Assembly: GCF_002221595.1 (NCBI RefSeq)
Contig: NZ_NHMP01000015.1
Location: 1 to 33,250, forward strand
Direction: 5' to 3'
From: Turicimonas muris
GTDB lineage: Bacteria > Pseudomonadota > Gammaproteobacteria > Burkholderiales > Burkholderiaceae_F
DNA: 33,250 nucleotides
Below are positions 25,181-33,250 of the stretch, in pieces; within the stretch, counting starts at the first letter, position 1; each line of letters opens with the position of its first letter. The notes below the pieces were generated by a model, which was not told the origin of the DNA, did no database searches, and saw nothing but the letters and a program-made list of their open reading frames with translations. The translations under genes were made by a program, and so were the position numbers.

Positions 25181-25257
25181 TGGTCGGGGTGGAGAGATTC
25201 GAACTCCCGACATCTTGCTCCCAAAGCAAGCGCGCTACCAGACTACGCTACACCCCG
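25181..25257 (-). tRNA. tRNA-Pro (TGG)
   Basis: Complete cloverleaf, acceptor CGGGGTG, anticodon loop TTTGGGA, encoded CCA. First of the three-tRNA unit, only seven bases from tRNA-Arg. Confidence 0.95.
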
Positions 25258-25270
25258 TCAAGGAGACAGA

Positions 25271-25299
25271 ACTATACAACACATTTATCGGTTTGCCAA
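25271..25299 (-). promoter_or_regulatory. Promoter of the Pro-Arg-His tRNA unit
   Basis: On the minus strand TTGGCA (25299-25294) and TATAGT (25276-25271) are 17 bases apart, with transcription starting a few bases before tRNA-Pro. It lies in the gap between the phoR end and the tRNAs. Confidence 0.6.
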
Positions 25300-25334
25300 G
25301 TCCATCTCCAAAAAATTTTTTATTTATTACAAAT

Positions 25335-26417
25335 TCACACAATCTTCTCGACGCGATCCTTCGGCAAAATAATCTGGAAGTCAGTGCCCTTTCCTAGCTC
25401 AGAAAGAATTTTCAATCTTGCCTGATGACGGAAAAGGACGTGCTTCACAATCGCCAAACCAAGACCGGTACCTCCTGTCTCACGGCTGCGCGATTTATCG
25501 ACTCGATAAAATCTTTCAGTAACACGGGGAATAGCCTCCGCTGCGATGCCGATTCCATTGTCCTTAACGGAGATCACTAAACCTTCGTCATTAAAAAACG
25601 ATGAGACAACAATGGTGCCCCCCTGAGGCGTGTACCGAACGGCGTTACTGACCAGGTTGGTAACAGCACTCTTCATTTCAATAATATCACCGAGGATATT
25701 CACCTTTTCAATATGATCTACCACAATAGAGTGGTGTCCCTGAGAAATGAAACGGCCGTCAACGGCGGCATCCGTAAGAAGAACGGTCAAATCAATTGGT
25801 TCTTTAGCAGCCGGAGCTGAATCTCTTTCTAAACGGGACAGAGTCAGCAAATCGTTAACCAATGCACCCATTCTCTCAACTTGTTCATACATCAAATCCA
25901 GATGCTTGAGCTGTTGAGAATTTAAGGGCCAGTCCTCTGCCAACTCCAGAAAACCTTTAATCACGGTGAGAGGAGTACGAAGTTCGTGAGAGACGTTAGC
26001 CACAAAGTCTCTTCGAAAGTCTTCCGAACGCTTTTGTTCCGTAACATCTCGGGTTACCAAAATTCTGTACTTGCTTCCGGCGGAAATTACCCTGATTTCG
26101 ATAATACGCCCTTCCAGCGTAATTGTTTGAAGAGTTTCGTCCCCGCTTGTTACCTTATTCAGAAACTCTCCATTGGGATAACAGGTGTGAATTTTCTTAC
26201 CGATGTCGGTCACCGCATCCAACTGAAGGTCCCTTTCTGCCATAGGATTAAGCCACTGAATCTCCCAATTCTGAGACATCAAAACCACCCCATCTGGAAG
26301 AGCACGGAGAGTCTGTTTGAATCTCACTTCCTTTTCTTCGGCTTTTTCAACCTTTTTGAGAATCTTCTTCTCTTCCTTTCCTTCTTTGCCGTCCCGCACC
26401 TTCATGCCAATCCTCAT
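25335..26417 (-). CDS. phoR: PhoR-like sensor histidine kinase lacking membrane segments
   Basis: 360 residues. A PAS domain (about 33-127) precedes the HisKA domain with the phosphoacceptor His144 in [13 protein letters not shown]. The ATPase domain has the N box [11 protein letters not shown]1 DNGIGI and G2 GTGLGL. The sequence after the PAS matches PhoR closely. Unlike E. coli PhoR, there is no N-terminal membrane hairpin: residues 1-35 are a Lys/Glu-rich helix. The gene overlaps phoB by four bases (ATGA), so no upstream exon-like extension is missing. It may be a cytosolic kinase or one recruited to a membrane partner; no pst or phoU gene is in the window. Confidence 0.82.
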   Translation of the reverse strand: MRIGMKVRDGKEGKEEKKILKKVEKAEEKEVRFKQTLRALPDGVVLMSQNWEIQWLNPMAERDLQLDAVTDIGKKIHTCYPNGEFLNKVTSGDETLQTITLEGRIIEIRVISAGSKYRILVTRDVTEQKRSEDFRRDFVANVSHELRTPLTVIKGFLELAEDWPLNSQQLKHLDLMYEQVERMGALVNDLLTLSRLERDSAPAAKEPIDLTVLLTDAAVDGRFISQGHHSIVVDHIEKVNILGDIIEMKSAVTNLVSNAVRYTPQGGTIVVSSFFNDEGLVISVKDNGIGIAAEAIPRVTERFYRVDKSRSRETGGTGLGLAIVKHVLFRHQARLKILSELGKGTDFQIILPKDRVEKIV

Positions 26418-27115
26418 GCATCTTGAGTTTGCTTTGCGGCTCTATAGCCGAGACCTCTGACCGTTTCGATAAAATCCGCCATAGAAGTGGCAGCTAGCTG
26501 CTTACGCAAACGAAGCATATGAACATCCACAGTTCTTTCATCAATATCTGCGGCATAGCCCCACACATTGTCGATAATCTGCTGGCGTGAATACACACGC
26601 CCCGGATGCTTAGCAAACAGAGAAAGAATCTTGAATTCAACCACGCTCAAGTTCACTCTCTTATTTCCGATAGTGACCTCGAAGTCTTCAGGATTAATGA
26701 CAAGATCTCCGCATTGAAGCGTCTCTTTCTTAGTTTCTTCCTCTCCATGACGGCGGATAACCGCTTTAATCCGGGCCACTAACTCTTTCGGAGAAAATGG
26801 TTTTACTACATAGTCATCGGCCCCCTTATCCAACCCGACAACCTTGTCGTCTTCTAAACTGCGGGCGGTCACCATAATCACCGGAATTCTTCTGTAGAAC
26901 TCGCCTTTGCGGATTTCTTTGAGCCATTCCAATCCGGAGCAGTCGGGAAGCATCCAGTCTAAAAGAATGATGTCCGGGATTTTGGCCTCAAGCATCTTTC
27001 TTGCTTCGGCCACATTAGATGCGCGGCGAACCTCCATCCCGCTGCTTTCACAGGTATAAGCGATAAGCTCCTGAATCGCCGGTTCGTCTTCAACGATTAA
27101 CACAGATGTTTCCAT
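26414..27115 (-). CDS. phoB: PhoB-like response regulator
   Basis: 233 residues of the OmpR/PhoB class. The receiver domain (1 to about 120) has acidic residues E9-D10-E11, the phosphorylated Asp53 in LLDWMLP, and the later Thr and Lys (VMVTAR, VVKPFSP). A winged helix fills the C-terminus (about 130-228). The ATG at 27115 is placed after AAAGGA; an in-frame GTG at 27130 is five codons earlier. It would control phosphate-limitation genes with PhoR. It is coupled to the end of glmM, and no Pho box was resolved. Confidence 0.88.
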   Translation of the reverse strand: METSVLIVEDEPAIQELIAYTCESSGMEVRRASNVAEARKMLEAKIPDIILLDWMLPDCSGLEWLKEIRKGEFYRRIPVIMVTARSLEDDKVVGLDKGADDYVVKPFSPKELVARIKAVIRRHGEEETKKETLQCGDLVINPEDFEVTIGNKRVNLSVVEFKILSLFAKHPGRVYSRQQIIDNVWGYAADIDERTVDVHMLRLRKQLAATSMADFIETVRGLGYRAAKQTQDA

Positions 27116-27131
27116 ATCCGGTCCTTTCACA

Positions 27132-28469
27132 TTATCGGGTAGGAATAATTACAGCCACTTCTTCGGCTAACTTTTTAGCTTCGTCTCGATCAGAAGACTC
27201 TACCATTACGCGGATTAAGGGCTCTGTTCCTGAAGCTCGGACTAGGATTCTTCCTCTTCCTTTCAAGAATTCAGAGACTTCGGCCATACGTTTTTGGAGT
27301 ACCTCGTCCTGATCCCACTTATATCCTTCAGCAAATCTTCTGTTAATCAAAATCTGAGGAGAAAGATGAACTTCGGAAAGCAATTCGGCCAAAGACTTAT
27401 GAGTCCGCTTCATTACCGCAAGAACTTGAAGGCTGGAGACGATACCGTCACCTGTCGTCTGTTTGTCTAAAACGATGATATGGCCGGAACCTTCTCCGCC
27501 GAGAAGCAAGCCTTTTTCTTTCATCAGCTGAAGAACATAACGATCTCCGACTTTGGCACGGAAGAAATTCAGTCCTAATTCACCGAATTTCTTTTCAATG
27601 GCATAGTTCGTCATCAAAGTTCCGACGACGCCTTCGATTTTCTTTCCTCTGGCAAGACGATCTCTAGCCATGACATAAAGAAGCTGATCACCGTCATAAA
27701 CTCTTTCGGTATCGGCCATGATAACGCGGTCTGCGTCACCATCTAACGCAATACCGACATCACAGCCGGCTTTTTTGACTCGTTCGGGCAGCGTTTCCGT
27801 ATGAGTGGCACCGACACCTTCATTAATATTGAATCCGTTTGGCTCATTGCCTTCGCAAACCACAGATGCACCGAGTTCGTGATAGACGTCAAAGGCAATG
27901 TGATAAGCAGCCCCATTTGCCGCATCGACGTAAATCTTTAAGCCTCTCAGATCCATGTCCGTCGGAAAGGTACTCTTGCAGAACTCGACGTAACGGCCGC
28001 TTGCATCGTCCAATCTTCTTGCTTTTCCGAGCTGAGCACTGTCTACGCAGGCATACCCGCGGTCCATCTCTTTTTCTATTTGAAGCTCGATATCATCGGG
28101 AAGCTTTGTTCCCTGAGATGAAAAGAATTTAATGCCGTTATCGTAGAAAGGATTATGAGAAGCAGAAATCACCACTCCGGCGCTTAATCTCTGCGCACGC
28201 GTCAAATAAGCTACTGCAGGAGTGGGCAGAGGACCGCCGAGCACCACATCTACGCCAGCACTTAAGAAACCTGCCTGCATGGCTGATTCAAGCATGTAGC
28301 CGGATACTCTTGTATCTTTAGCAATAAAAACTCCGACTTCACCATCCGTGGTTTGTCTTTTAAGTACACGTCCGGCGGCTTGGGCTAATAAAAGTGCAAA
28401 TTCCGGAGTTATCGGAGAGATGCCTACTCTGCCTCGTACGCCGTCAGTTCCAAAGTATTTTCTACTCAT
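27132..28469 (-). CDS. glmM: Phosphoglucosamine mutase
   Basis: 445 residues, the full family length. It interconverts glucosamine-6-phosphate and glucosamine-1-phosphate for UDP-GlcNAc, feeding peptidoglycan and lipopolysaccharide synthesis. The phosphoserine lies in VVISASHNPFYDNG (Ser104), the magnesium loop is DGDADR, the sugar loop GEGSGH, and the phosphate-binding loop RASGTEPLIRVM is near the C-terminus. The ATG overlaps the folP stop by four bases, the common proteobacterial folP-glmM arrangement. Confidence 0.96.
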   Translation of the reverse strand: MSRKYFGTDGVRGRVGISPITPEFALLLAQAAGRVLKRQTTDGEVGVFIAKDTRVSGYMLESAMQAGFLSAGVDVVLGGPLPTPAVAYLTRAQRLSAGVVISASHNPFYDNGIKFFSSQGTKLPDDIELQIEKEMDRGYACVDSAQLGKARRLDDASGRYVEFCKSTFPTDMDLRGLKIYVDAANGAAYHIAFDVYHELGASVVCEGNEPNGFNINEGVGATHTETLPERVKKAGCDVGIALDGDADRVIMADTERVYDGDQLLYVMARDRLARGKKIEGVVGTLMTNYAIEKKFGELGLNFFRAKVGDRYVLQLMKEKGLLLGGEGSGHIIVLDKQTTGDGIVSSLQVLAVMKRTHKSLAELLSEVHLSPQILINRRFAEGYKWDQDEVLQKRMAEVSEFLKGRGRILVRASGTEPLIRVMVESSDRDEAKKLAEEVAVIIPTR

Positions 28470-29323
28470 CCTAAGTCCTTATAGTTTTGAGTACAGTTCA
28501 ATATTGTTAAGGCTTCCTTCATTGCCGCCGCATCATGGACTCGAACAATCTGAATGCCTTTTTCTACGGCAATCAAATGCGCAGTCACGGAAGAAATTAA
28601 CCGGTCTTTCGGGTTCTCTTTTCCCGTCACCGCTCCTAAAGATGATTTGCGGCTCATCCCGTATAAAACAGGATATCCAATGCGGACAAAATGATCCGCT
28701 TCGGCAAGCAATTCAAAGTTTTGTTTTACAGTTTTTCCAAATCCGAAACCAGGATCCAAGCAAATTCTATTCCCGCTGACTCCCAATAGCTCTAATTTCT
28801 TTGCCTGAGTTGTTAAAAAGTTACTGACTTCACTTAACAAATCAGCGTATTGAGGATTTTTTTGCATATTTTTGGGTTCCCCCTGCATGTGCATGATGCA
28901 GACCCCGCAGTCAGAAGCACCGATAATTTCCAATGCTCCGTCTTTTCTTAATCCGTAAACGTCATTAATGATTGAAGCGCCAGCCGCTAAAGCCTCCCGC
29001 ATTACCTTCGGCTCGAAAGTATCAACTGAGATTGGAATGTCCCAAGAAGATAAAGCCTCAACCAGCGGCAAAACCCGATCCATTTCCTCTTGAACGGAAA
29101 TGCTGTCTGCACCCGGGCGTGTCGACTGCCCTCCAATATCGATGATGTCAGCTCCGTCTTTTCTTAGTTGTTCAGCCTGTCGAAGAGCTGCGTCTTTATT
29201 TAGAAAGTCTCCTCCGTCGCTGAAAGAATCTGCTGTTACATTGAGAATTCCCATTATCTTGGGAACCGAAAGATCCAATTTAAATTTCCCGCATTGCCAA
29301 AGAAGAGCTTTGTCTGTATCCAT
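28466..29323 (-). CDS. folP: Dihydropteroate synthase
   Basis: About 285 residues, TIM barrel. It condenses p-aminobenzoate with hydroxymethyl-dihydropterin pyrophosphate in folate synthesis and is the sulfonamide target. IMGILNVTADSFSDGG is the first pterin and pyrophosphate loop, GGQSTRPGA the second, then DVYGLR, LDPGFGFGK and GMSRKSSLG. The frame is open to 29389, but the extra 22 residues have no ribosome site and exceed the usual length, so ATG 29323 is preferred. That start also lacks a clear ribosome site, so it is uncertain. Confidence 0.93.
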   Translation of the reverse strand: MDTDKALLWQCGKFKLDLSVPKIMGILNVTADSFSDGGDFLNKDAALRQAEQLRKDGADIIDIGGQSTRPGADSISVQEEMDRVLPLVEALSSWDIPISVDTFEPKVMREALAAGASIINDVYGLRKDGALEIIGASDCGVCIMHMQGEPKNMQKNPQYADLLSEVSNFLTTQAKKLELLGVSGNRICLDPGFGFGKTVKQNFELLAEADHFVRIGYPVLYGMSRKSSLGAVTGKENPKDRLISSVTAHLIAVEKGIQIVRVHDAAAMKEALTILNCTQNYKDLG

Positions 29324-29610
29324 TTCTTTTTGTGGAGTTTTGAAAAACCACATTCTAATTTGGATTACTACGGAATCTCGTTTATACATACAAGCTAGAA
29401 ACGATTGCTTTCCATCGAAAAGTCTTCCTGATCAACAGCCTTTGAGAGTCTTGCCCATTTACTAATTCTCCGTAGCGCTGCCTTTGATGAAAAGCATCTA
29501 ATTGAGCCTTGACGTGGATTTATTTAAATACAAATTAGCCAAAATCAACGGCGCATGCCTAAGTAAAAACCCAGTATAAAAGAATATAGGTTAACTACAC
29601 AAGGAATTCA

Positions 29611-29901
29611 ATGCGAAATCATCCCAAAATAATTGTTCTTCTTCTCGTCATTGGTGCGTTTCTCGGCGTGCTGATTTTTAACGAGACGGCGCCAGAGGAA
29701 CCAAAGCAAACCATCATGGAAAAAGTCACTTCAACATTGTCTACAGTAGCCAAAAACCTGAAGGAAGAAGGACAGAAACACAAACAACAACTGCAGCCAG
29801 ACACAAAAGACTCTCCTCGGGAGCCGGAGGCTCATGAAGGACCTGAACCACCGCACAATTCAAAACCAAAACTCAAAAAACCTGAGACGGCGCCTATTTA
29901 G
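29611..29901 (+). CDS. Small membrane-anchored protein, unknown function
   Basis: 96 residues. One hydrophobic segment (about 7-23, IIVLLLVIGAFLGVLIF) is followed by a charged, proline-rich tail (Lys, Glu, Gln and Pro) that would lie in the periplasm as a single-span anchor. AAGGA precedes the ATG. I recognise no family. Its tail composition resembles linker regions of envelope proteins. It stands alone between folP (divergent) and lptM. Confidence 0.6.
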   Translation: MRNHPKIIVLLLVIGAFLGVLIFNETAPEEPKQTIMEKVTSTLSTVAKNLKEEGQKHKQQLQPDTKDSPREPEAHEGPEPPHNSKPKLKKPETAPI

Positions 29902-30216
29902 CATAGGCAGCTATATAAGCGGAATGTTATTCAAAAATCTCACATCCTCTGTCAATCAACATTCGGACGGCTTGTCCAACTCGAAGGCTGGACAAAGCTT
30001 TTGAGTACCTCAATTTTTCTTCTTCATCCAACAGGAAATCTTCTTCCTCCAATGATCGCCGGTCTCCACGCACATTCTCACAAAACAAATCTGTCTGGTC
30101 TGGGCTTTCTTTTTGCTTTGTAGGTTACCGTTTTAAAGGCTCGAAACCTCTAAAATTAGGACTTCATTGAGAAACTAAAATTGAGTGGTTTTATCGCTCT
30201 TTTTACGAAGAACCAT
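29902..30216. other. Gene-free interval before lptM
   Basis: No gene seen on either strand. A hairpin TTGTCCA (29972-29978) / TGGACAA (29989-29995) without a T tract is the only structure noted. No frataxin gene, a frequent divergent neighbour of lysA in other Proteobacteria, is visible. Confidence 0.5.
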
Positions 30217-30555
30217 ATGTATAAGAAAATTATTTTGGCTACGTTTGTCCTAGCTGGATTATCCGGCTGCGGCATGCAAGGTCCGCTTTATCTGCCTCCG
30301 AATCCGGACGATTCTTATCTTTCAAGAATTGAAAAAACTTTAAATGAGATGACTGGCCAAACAACTGCCGTCATTGCAGAGCCCAAAGATGATGCTGAGG
30401 TCGTCATCACCGATCCTGAAAAACTTGACATCAAAAAAGCTTCTAATGAGAAAGCCGGTAAATCCGGTACTGCTTCTTCTATGAATGAAACAGAAAAGTC
30501 TGCAGAACTCGACAGTAATGTCATTCATGAAACGGATAAACCAGCAGAGAAATAA
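30217..30555 (+). CDS. LptM-like outer-membrane lipoprotein (YifL type)
   Basis: 112 residues. A lipoprotein signal peptide (MYKKIILATFVLAGLSGC) has lipobox LSGC, followed by GMQGPLYLPP, the GPLY.P motif of LptM/YifL. In E. coli this small lipoprotein helps mature the LptD/LptE lipopolysaccharide translocon. The tail (about 35-112) is longer than in E. coli, low-complexity and charged. ATG 30217 is chosen because the frame's upstream TTG would bury the signal peptide. It stops two bases before lysA, the frequent lptM-lysA pairing. Confidence 0.85.
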   Translation: MYKKIILATFVLAGLSGCGMQGPLYLPPNPDDSYLSRIEKTLNEMTGQTTAVIAEPKDDAEVVITDPEKLDIKKASNEKAGKSGTASSMNETEKSAELDSNVIHETDKPAEK

Positions 30556-30557
30556 TC

Positions 30558-31850
30558 ATGCTCCCATTTCTTCCAGACAATAAGAATTTTAGCTATCGAG
30601 ACAATGAACTCTGGTGTGAAAGAGTTCCTCTGAAACAGATTGCCGAAGAATTCGGCACTCCGGTTTATGTCTATTCTTACAATTCAATCAAAAAAGCCTT
30701 TCTGGCATATCAGCAAGCTCTTAAGCCATATCCGCATTTGATGTGTTATGCCATGAAGGCAAACTCCAATATTGCTATTATTCATCTTCTGGCAAAGCTG
30801 GGGGCAGGCTTTGATATTGTCTCAGGCGGAGAATTGAGGAGAGTTATTGAAGCTTCCGGAGATCCAAAGAAAGTTCTGTTTTCCGGCGTTGGTAAAATCT
30901 ACGATGAGATTGCTTACGCTCTTGAAAACGACATCAAATGCTTCAATGTTGAATCTGAACCGGAACTTGAACGAATCATTGAAGTAGCCAAAGCTCAAAA
31001 CAAAGTCGCGCGTATTTCGCTTCGCGTCAATCCCAACGTTGATGCAAAAACCCATCCTTATATTTCCACAGGACTGAAGCAGAACAAGTTCGGTATTGCT
31101 ATCGAAGATGCCCCGCGCGTCTATGAGAAAGCCAGCAAAAGCGACTTCTTAAAAATAACCGGTATTGACTGCCACATTGGTTCCCAGATTACGGATATTT
31201 CCCCGTTCCTGGATGCCTGCGACAAACTTTTAGACTTAGCAGACGTCCTTAAGTCCAAGGGTATCGAACTAGATCATATTGATTTCGGAGGGGGCCTTGG
31301 AATTGTTTATGAAGAAGGCCAAGAAGTTCATCACGCCTCCGAACTCGTAGAAGCGCTTCATCAAAAAATGGAAAATCGAGGCTATGGCTATCTCGAGATG
31401 ATTTTTGAGGCAGGCCGTTCCATTGTCGGCAACTCCGGTGTTTTAGTCACAGAAATTCAATATCTCAAGGAAGGCGAAACGAAGAACTTCTGCATTGTAG
31501 ATACCGCAATGAACGACATGATCCGTCCAACGTTGTACCAAGCTTGGATGCAGATTGCTCCGTTACACGTCTATCCTGAAAATTGTCCTATCAAAGAAGA
31601 AATCTTTGATGTAGTTGGCCCGATCTGCGAGACCGGAGATTGGCTTGGAAAAGACAGAAAACTTAAAGTTCAGCCCGGAGATCTTTTAGCTGTAATGAGT
31701 TCCGGTGCTTACGGCATGACAATGAGTTCGCATTACAACACTCGTTTAAAACCGCCTGAAATCTTAGTTGACGGGGCTGACTACTATGTCATCCGCGAAA
31801 GAGAGAAAATCGAAAAGCTATTTTCCTCTGAACACATTGTCGAGCTGTAG
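30558..31850 (+). CDS. lysA: Diaminopimelate decarboxylase
   Basis: 430 residues, fold type III PLP enzyme converting meso-diaminopimelate to lysine, the last step of lysine synthesis. Lys67 in YAMKANSN forms the PLP aldimine. HIGSQI, the glycine loop GGGLGI, EAGRSIVGNSG, and the CETGDWLG plus GAYGMTMSSHYN segments contributed across the dimer are all intact. It is translationally coupled to the lipoprotein gene. No dapF follows; a TnpB element occupies the downstream side. Confidence 0.97.
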   Translation: MLPFLPDNKNFSYRDNELWCERVPLKQIAEEFGTPVYVYSYNSIKKAFLAYQQALKPYPHLMCYAMKANSNIAIIHLLAKLGAGFDIVSGGELRRVIEASGDPKKVLFSGVGKIYDEIAYALENDIKCFNVESEPELERIIEVAKAQNKVARISLRVNPNVDAKTHPYISTGLKQNKFGIAIEDAPRVYEKASKSDFLKITGIDCHIGSQITDISPFLDACDKLLDLADVLKSKGIELDHIDFGGGLGIVYEEGQEVHHASELVEALHQKMENRGYGYLEMIFEAGRSIVGNSGVLVTEIQYLKEGETKNFCIVDTAMNDMIRPTLYQAWMQIAPLHVYPENCPIKEEIFDVVGPICETGDWLGKDRKLKVQPGDLLAVMSSGAYGMTMSSHYNTRLKPPEILVDGADYYVIREREKIEKLFSSEHIVEL

Positions 31851-31973
31851 GCTTTAAGAAGCTCAGGGTTCCTATAAAAATTAATGATGCGGTCACCGTG
31901 CTAATTTTGGAGGACGAAAAACAGACTCTGAAGATCCAAACTTCAGCTCTTTAGTCGTTTTCCAGCTCAATCT

Positions 31974-32150
31974 TTGACTTCCTCCTCTTCGTAAATGAAG
32001 AGGATTCCTACCACCACTACAACAGCCGTAGCCTATTGTTGTAGAAGGTCTCGTTGGGTTCCTGCTGACAACAGCCTTACTGCACCGTTCATTTCACAGG
32101 CTAACCGGACGTGTCCCGCCCTTAATACATTTATCGCTCCCACGACATCG
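31974..32150 (-). ncRNA. Right end of an IS200/IS605-type element with probable omega RNA
   Basis: After the tnpB stop the minus strand holds two perfect hairpins: CTACAACA/TGTTGTAG (32044-32017), which overlaps the stop codon, and CCTCTTC/GAAGAGG (32003-31984). The element then ends GAAGTCAA near 31974. This layout matches the omega (reRNA) scaffold of TnpB elements, where the RNA runs out of the 3' end of tnpB and the flanking DNA supplies the guide. The upstream boundary given is approximate. The implied guide begins at 31973, reading AGATTGAGCTGGAAAACGAC on the minus strand. Confidence 0.55.
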
Positions 32151-33228
32151 GCATTTTCTTTGTATCCACATTTAATGCAGGAAAAATGTGCTTGCGTTCG
32201 CCTATTTTCTGCCGAAATATATCTGCAATTCGGACAAGTTCTGCTCGTATTTTTCGGAGGAACCAATACCAGCAACCCTCCTCTTTCTTCCAGCTTGTAA
32301 GCCAACATTGTCTTGAAAGAAAACCATCCTTGGTCAAGAATTGAACGATTTAAACCGCTTTTCTGTCTGACCTTTTTTCCGGGCTGCTCAACTGTACCTG
32401 ACGCCGATGCAGACATATTCGATACTTTTAGATCTTCCATGAACACAATACCGTGGTTTTTGGCTATTGTCGTCGTGATCTTATGCAGAAAGTCTCTTCT
32501 TATATTCGCTATGCGTCTGTGCAGTTTTGTGATTTTGGCTTTGGTTTTCTTAGAATTGTTTCTTCCTTTTTGTTGTCGAGATAATTCCTTTTGCAGTTTA
32601 GCTAACTGCTTTAGATTATTTTTCAAGCTATTGACCGGCTCTACGAAAGTTCTGTTCGAAAAAGTTACAAACTTCTTAACGCCCATGTCAATTCCGATTT
32701 CGGAATTAATCATCCGCTTAGACTCTATTTCAAATTCAGTCTGAATGGAAACAAACCACTTTTGACCTTGTCGGGATACCGTAATGTTCTTTGGTTTGCC
32801 AATGATGCTTCTGCTCTTTCTATAGCCGACTGTCCCGATTTTCGGCAAATAGATCCTTTGTTTATCCTCATCTATTTGAATCCCTGCGGGAATCGGAATG
32901 AATCTCGCTGAAATTTCTTTTTGAACCTTGGAAATTTCGCTCTCTTGGCAAAAAAATTCTTGTAGCCCTTCTCCAAATCTTTCAATGCTTGTTGGAGGAC
33001 TTGAGAATGACACTCTTTCAGAAAAGAGTGCTTTTTCTTCCACAGAACAAGACGGTTGGCACACTCTACATAGTTGAACCGATGTGCTTTATCTTTGCCG
33101 GAAAGTGACTTTTCTGTGGCTAAAGTTCTGTTATAGACATAGCGACAGGAACCCGCAAATTGGCTCATCAAACGAGCTTGGGCACCACTAGGGCACAATT
33201 CAAATCTAAAAGCTCGTCTTATCTGCAT
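32033..33228 (-). pseudogene. tnpB: RNA-guided nuclease TnpB of an IS200/IS605 element, frameshifted
   Basis: The N-terminal 118 residues (33228 to 32872) show MQIRRAFRFELCPSGAQ, RYVYNRTL, SQVLQQAL and FPRFKKK, then stop after RFPQGFK. The remainder continues at IDEDKQRIYLPKIG in the -1 frame, so one A missing from the AAA before the stop at about 32875 explains the break. Downstream, all RuvC residues are present: Asp in GIDMGVKK, Glu in VFMEDLKV, and the final Asp in NADVVGAINV, along with the CPNC...CIKC zinc finger. AGGAAA precedes the ATG. No tnpA is visible and the left end lies outside the window. The product is inactive unless the shift is suppressed or is a sequence error. Confidence 0.88.
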
Positions 33229-33250
33229 CTTTGTTTCCTGACTTCCTTGG

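Noticed and set aside
32872-32890. Programmed -1 frameshifting in tnpB
   Set aside because: The bases at the junction do not form a standard slippery heptamer and TnpB normally needs no frameshift; simple loss of one A is the better reading.
1-33250. CRISPR arrays, rRNA genes and integrated prophage
   Set aside because: No regularly spaced repeats, rRNA-like stretches or phage structural genes were seen on reading both strands.

Overview
The window looks like chromosome from a gut-type betaproteobacterium of the order Burkholderiales, most likely Sutterellaceae (Parasutterella or Sutterella). The evidence is two porins of the betaproteobacterial Gram-negative porin type ending in phenylalanine, folP-glmM and lptM-lysA gene orders typical of Proteobacteria, a secreted flavocytochrome-c-type reductase without haem, and mobile-element debris common in gut genomes. 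The placement is an inference from protein character, not from a database search.

Layout. 1-125 is the 3' end of a group II intron. 173-2902 holds two tandem paralogous MFS transporters on the minus strand, with a well-formed candidate small RNA (about 1571-1700, plus strand) between them. Divergent to them is a secreted FAD reductase (3252-4763). An AAA-ATPase/PD-(D/E)XK protein follows (4884-6476, minus), then a Crp-family regulator (6662-7420, plus). That regulator is convergent with a five-gene minus-strand operon (12243 to 7426): two subunits of the 2-hydroxyacyl-CoA dehydratase/benzoyl-CoA reductase family, their ASKHA-type activator ATPase, an unrecognised cysteine-motif protein and a CooC-like metallochaperone ATPase. 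12437-13255 is a decayed nuclease-type transposase, followed by porin 1 (13618-14736), a MerR regulator plus tRNA-editing protein (16085 to 14804), a decayed IS110-type transposase (16647-17603), a RibD-like reductase, an EVE-domain protein and porin 2 (to 20355).

20575-24885 is a nickel import locus: two NikR-type operators, binding protein, permease, ATPase, a methyltransferase and nikR. Three tRNA genes (Pro-Arg-His, minus) follow, then the folP-glmM-phoB-phoR block (29323 to 25335, minus), a small membrane protein, lptM-lysA (plus), and a TnpB element whose gene carries a one-base frameshift and which runs towards the right edge.

Main result. A 16-bp dyad of Crp geometry, YGTTA-N6-KAACR, occurs in front of the dehydratase-like operon (12330-12345), the flavin reductase (3139-3154 and 3178-3193) and porin 1 (13490-13505). 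In all three promoters a plausible -10 puts the proximal dyad near -41.5, the class II activator position. The Crp-family protein encoded here keeps the Arg that in E. coli CRP reads the first G of TGTGA but has lost the Glu and Arg that read the second G, which is exactly the base that differs in YGTTA. This suggests a small anaerobic-reduction regulon linking a cytoplasmic radical-type reductase or dehydratase of unknown substrate, a periplasmic flavin reductase and an outer-membrane porin. All of it was read by eye and needs computation and experiment.
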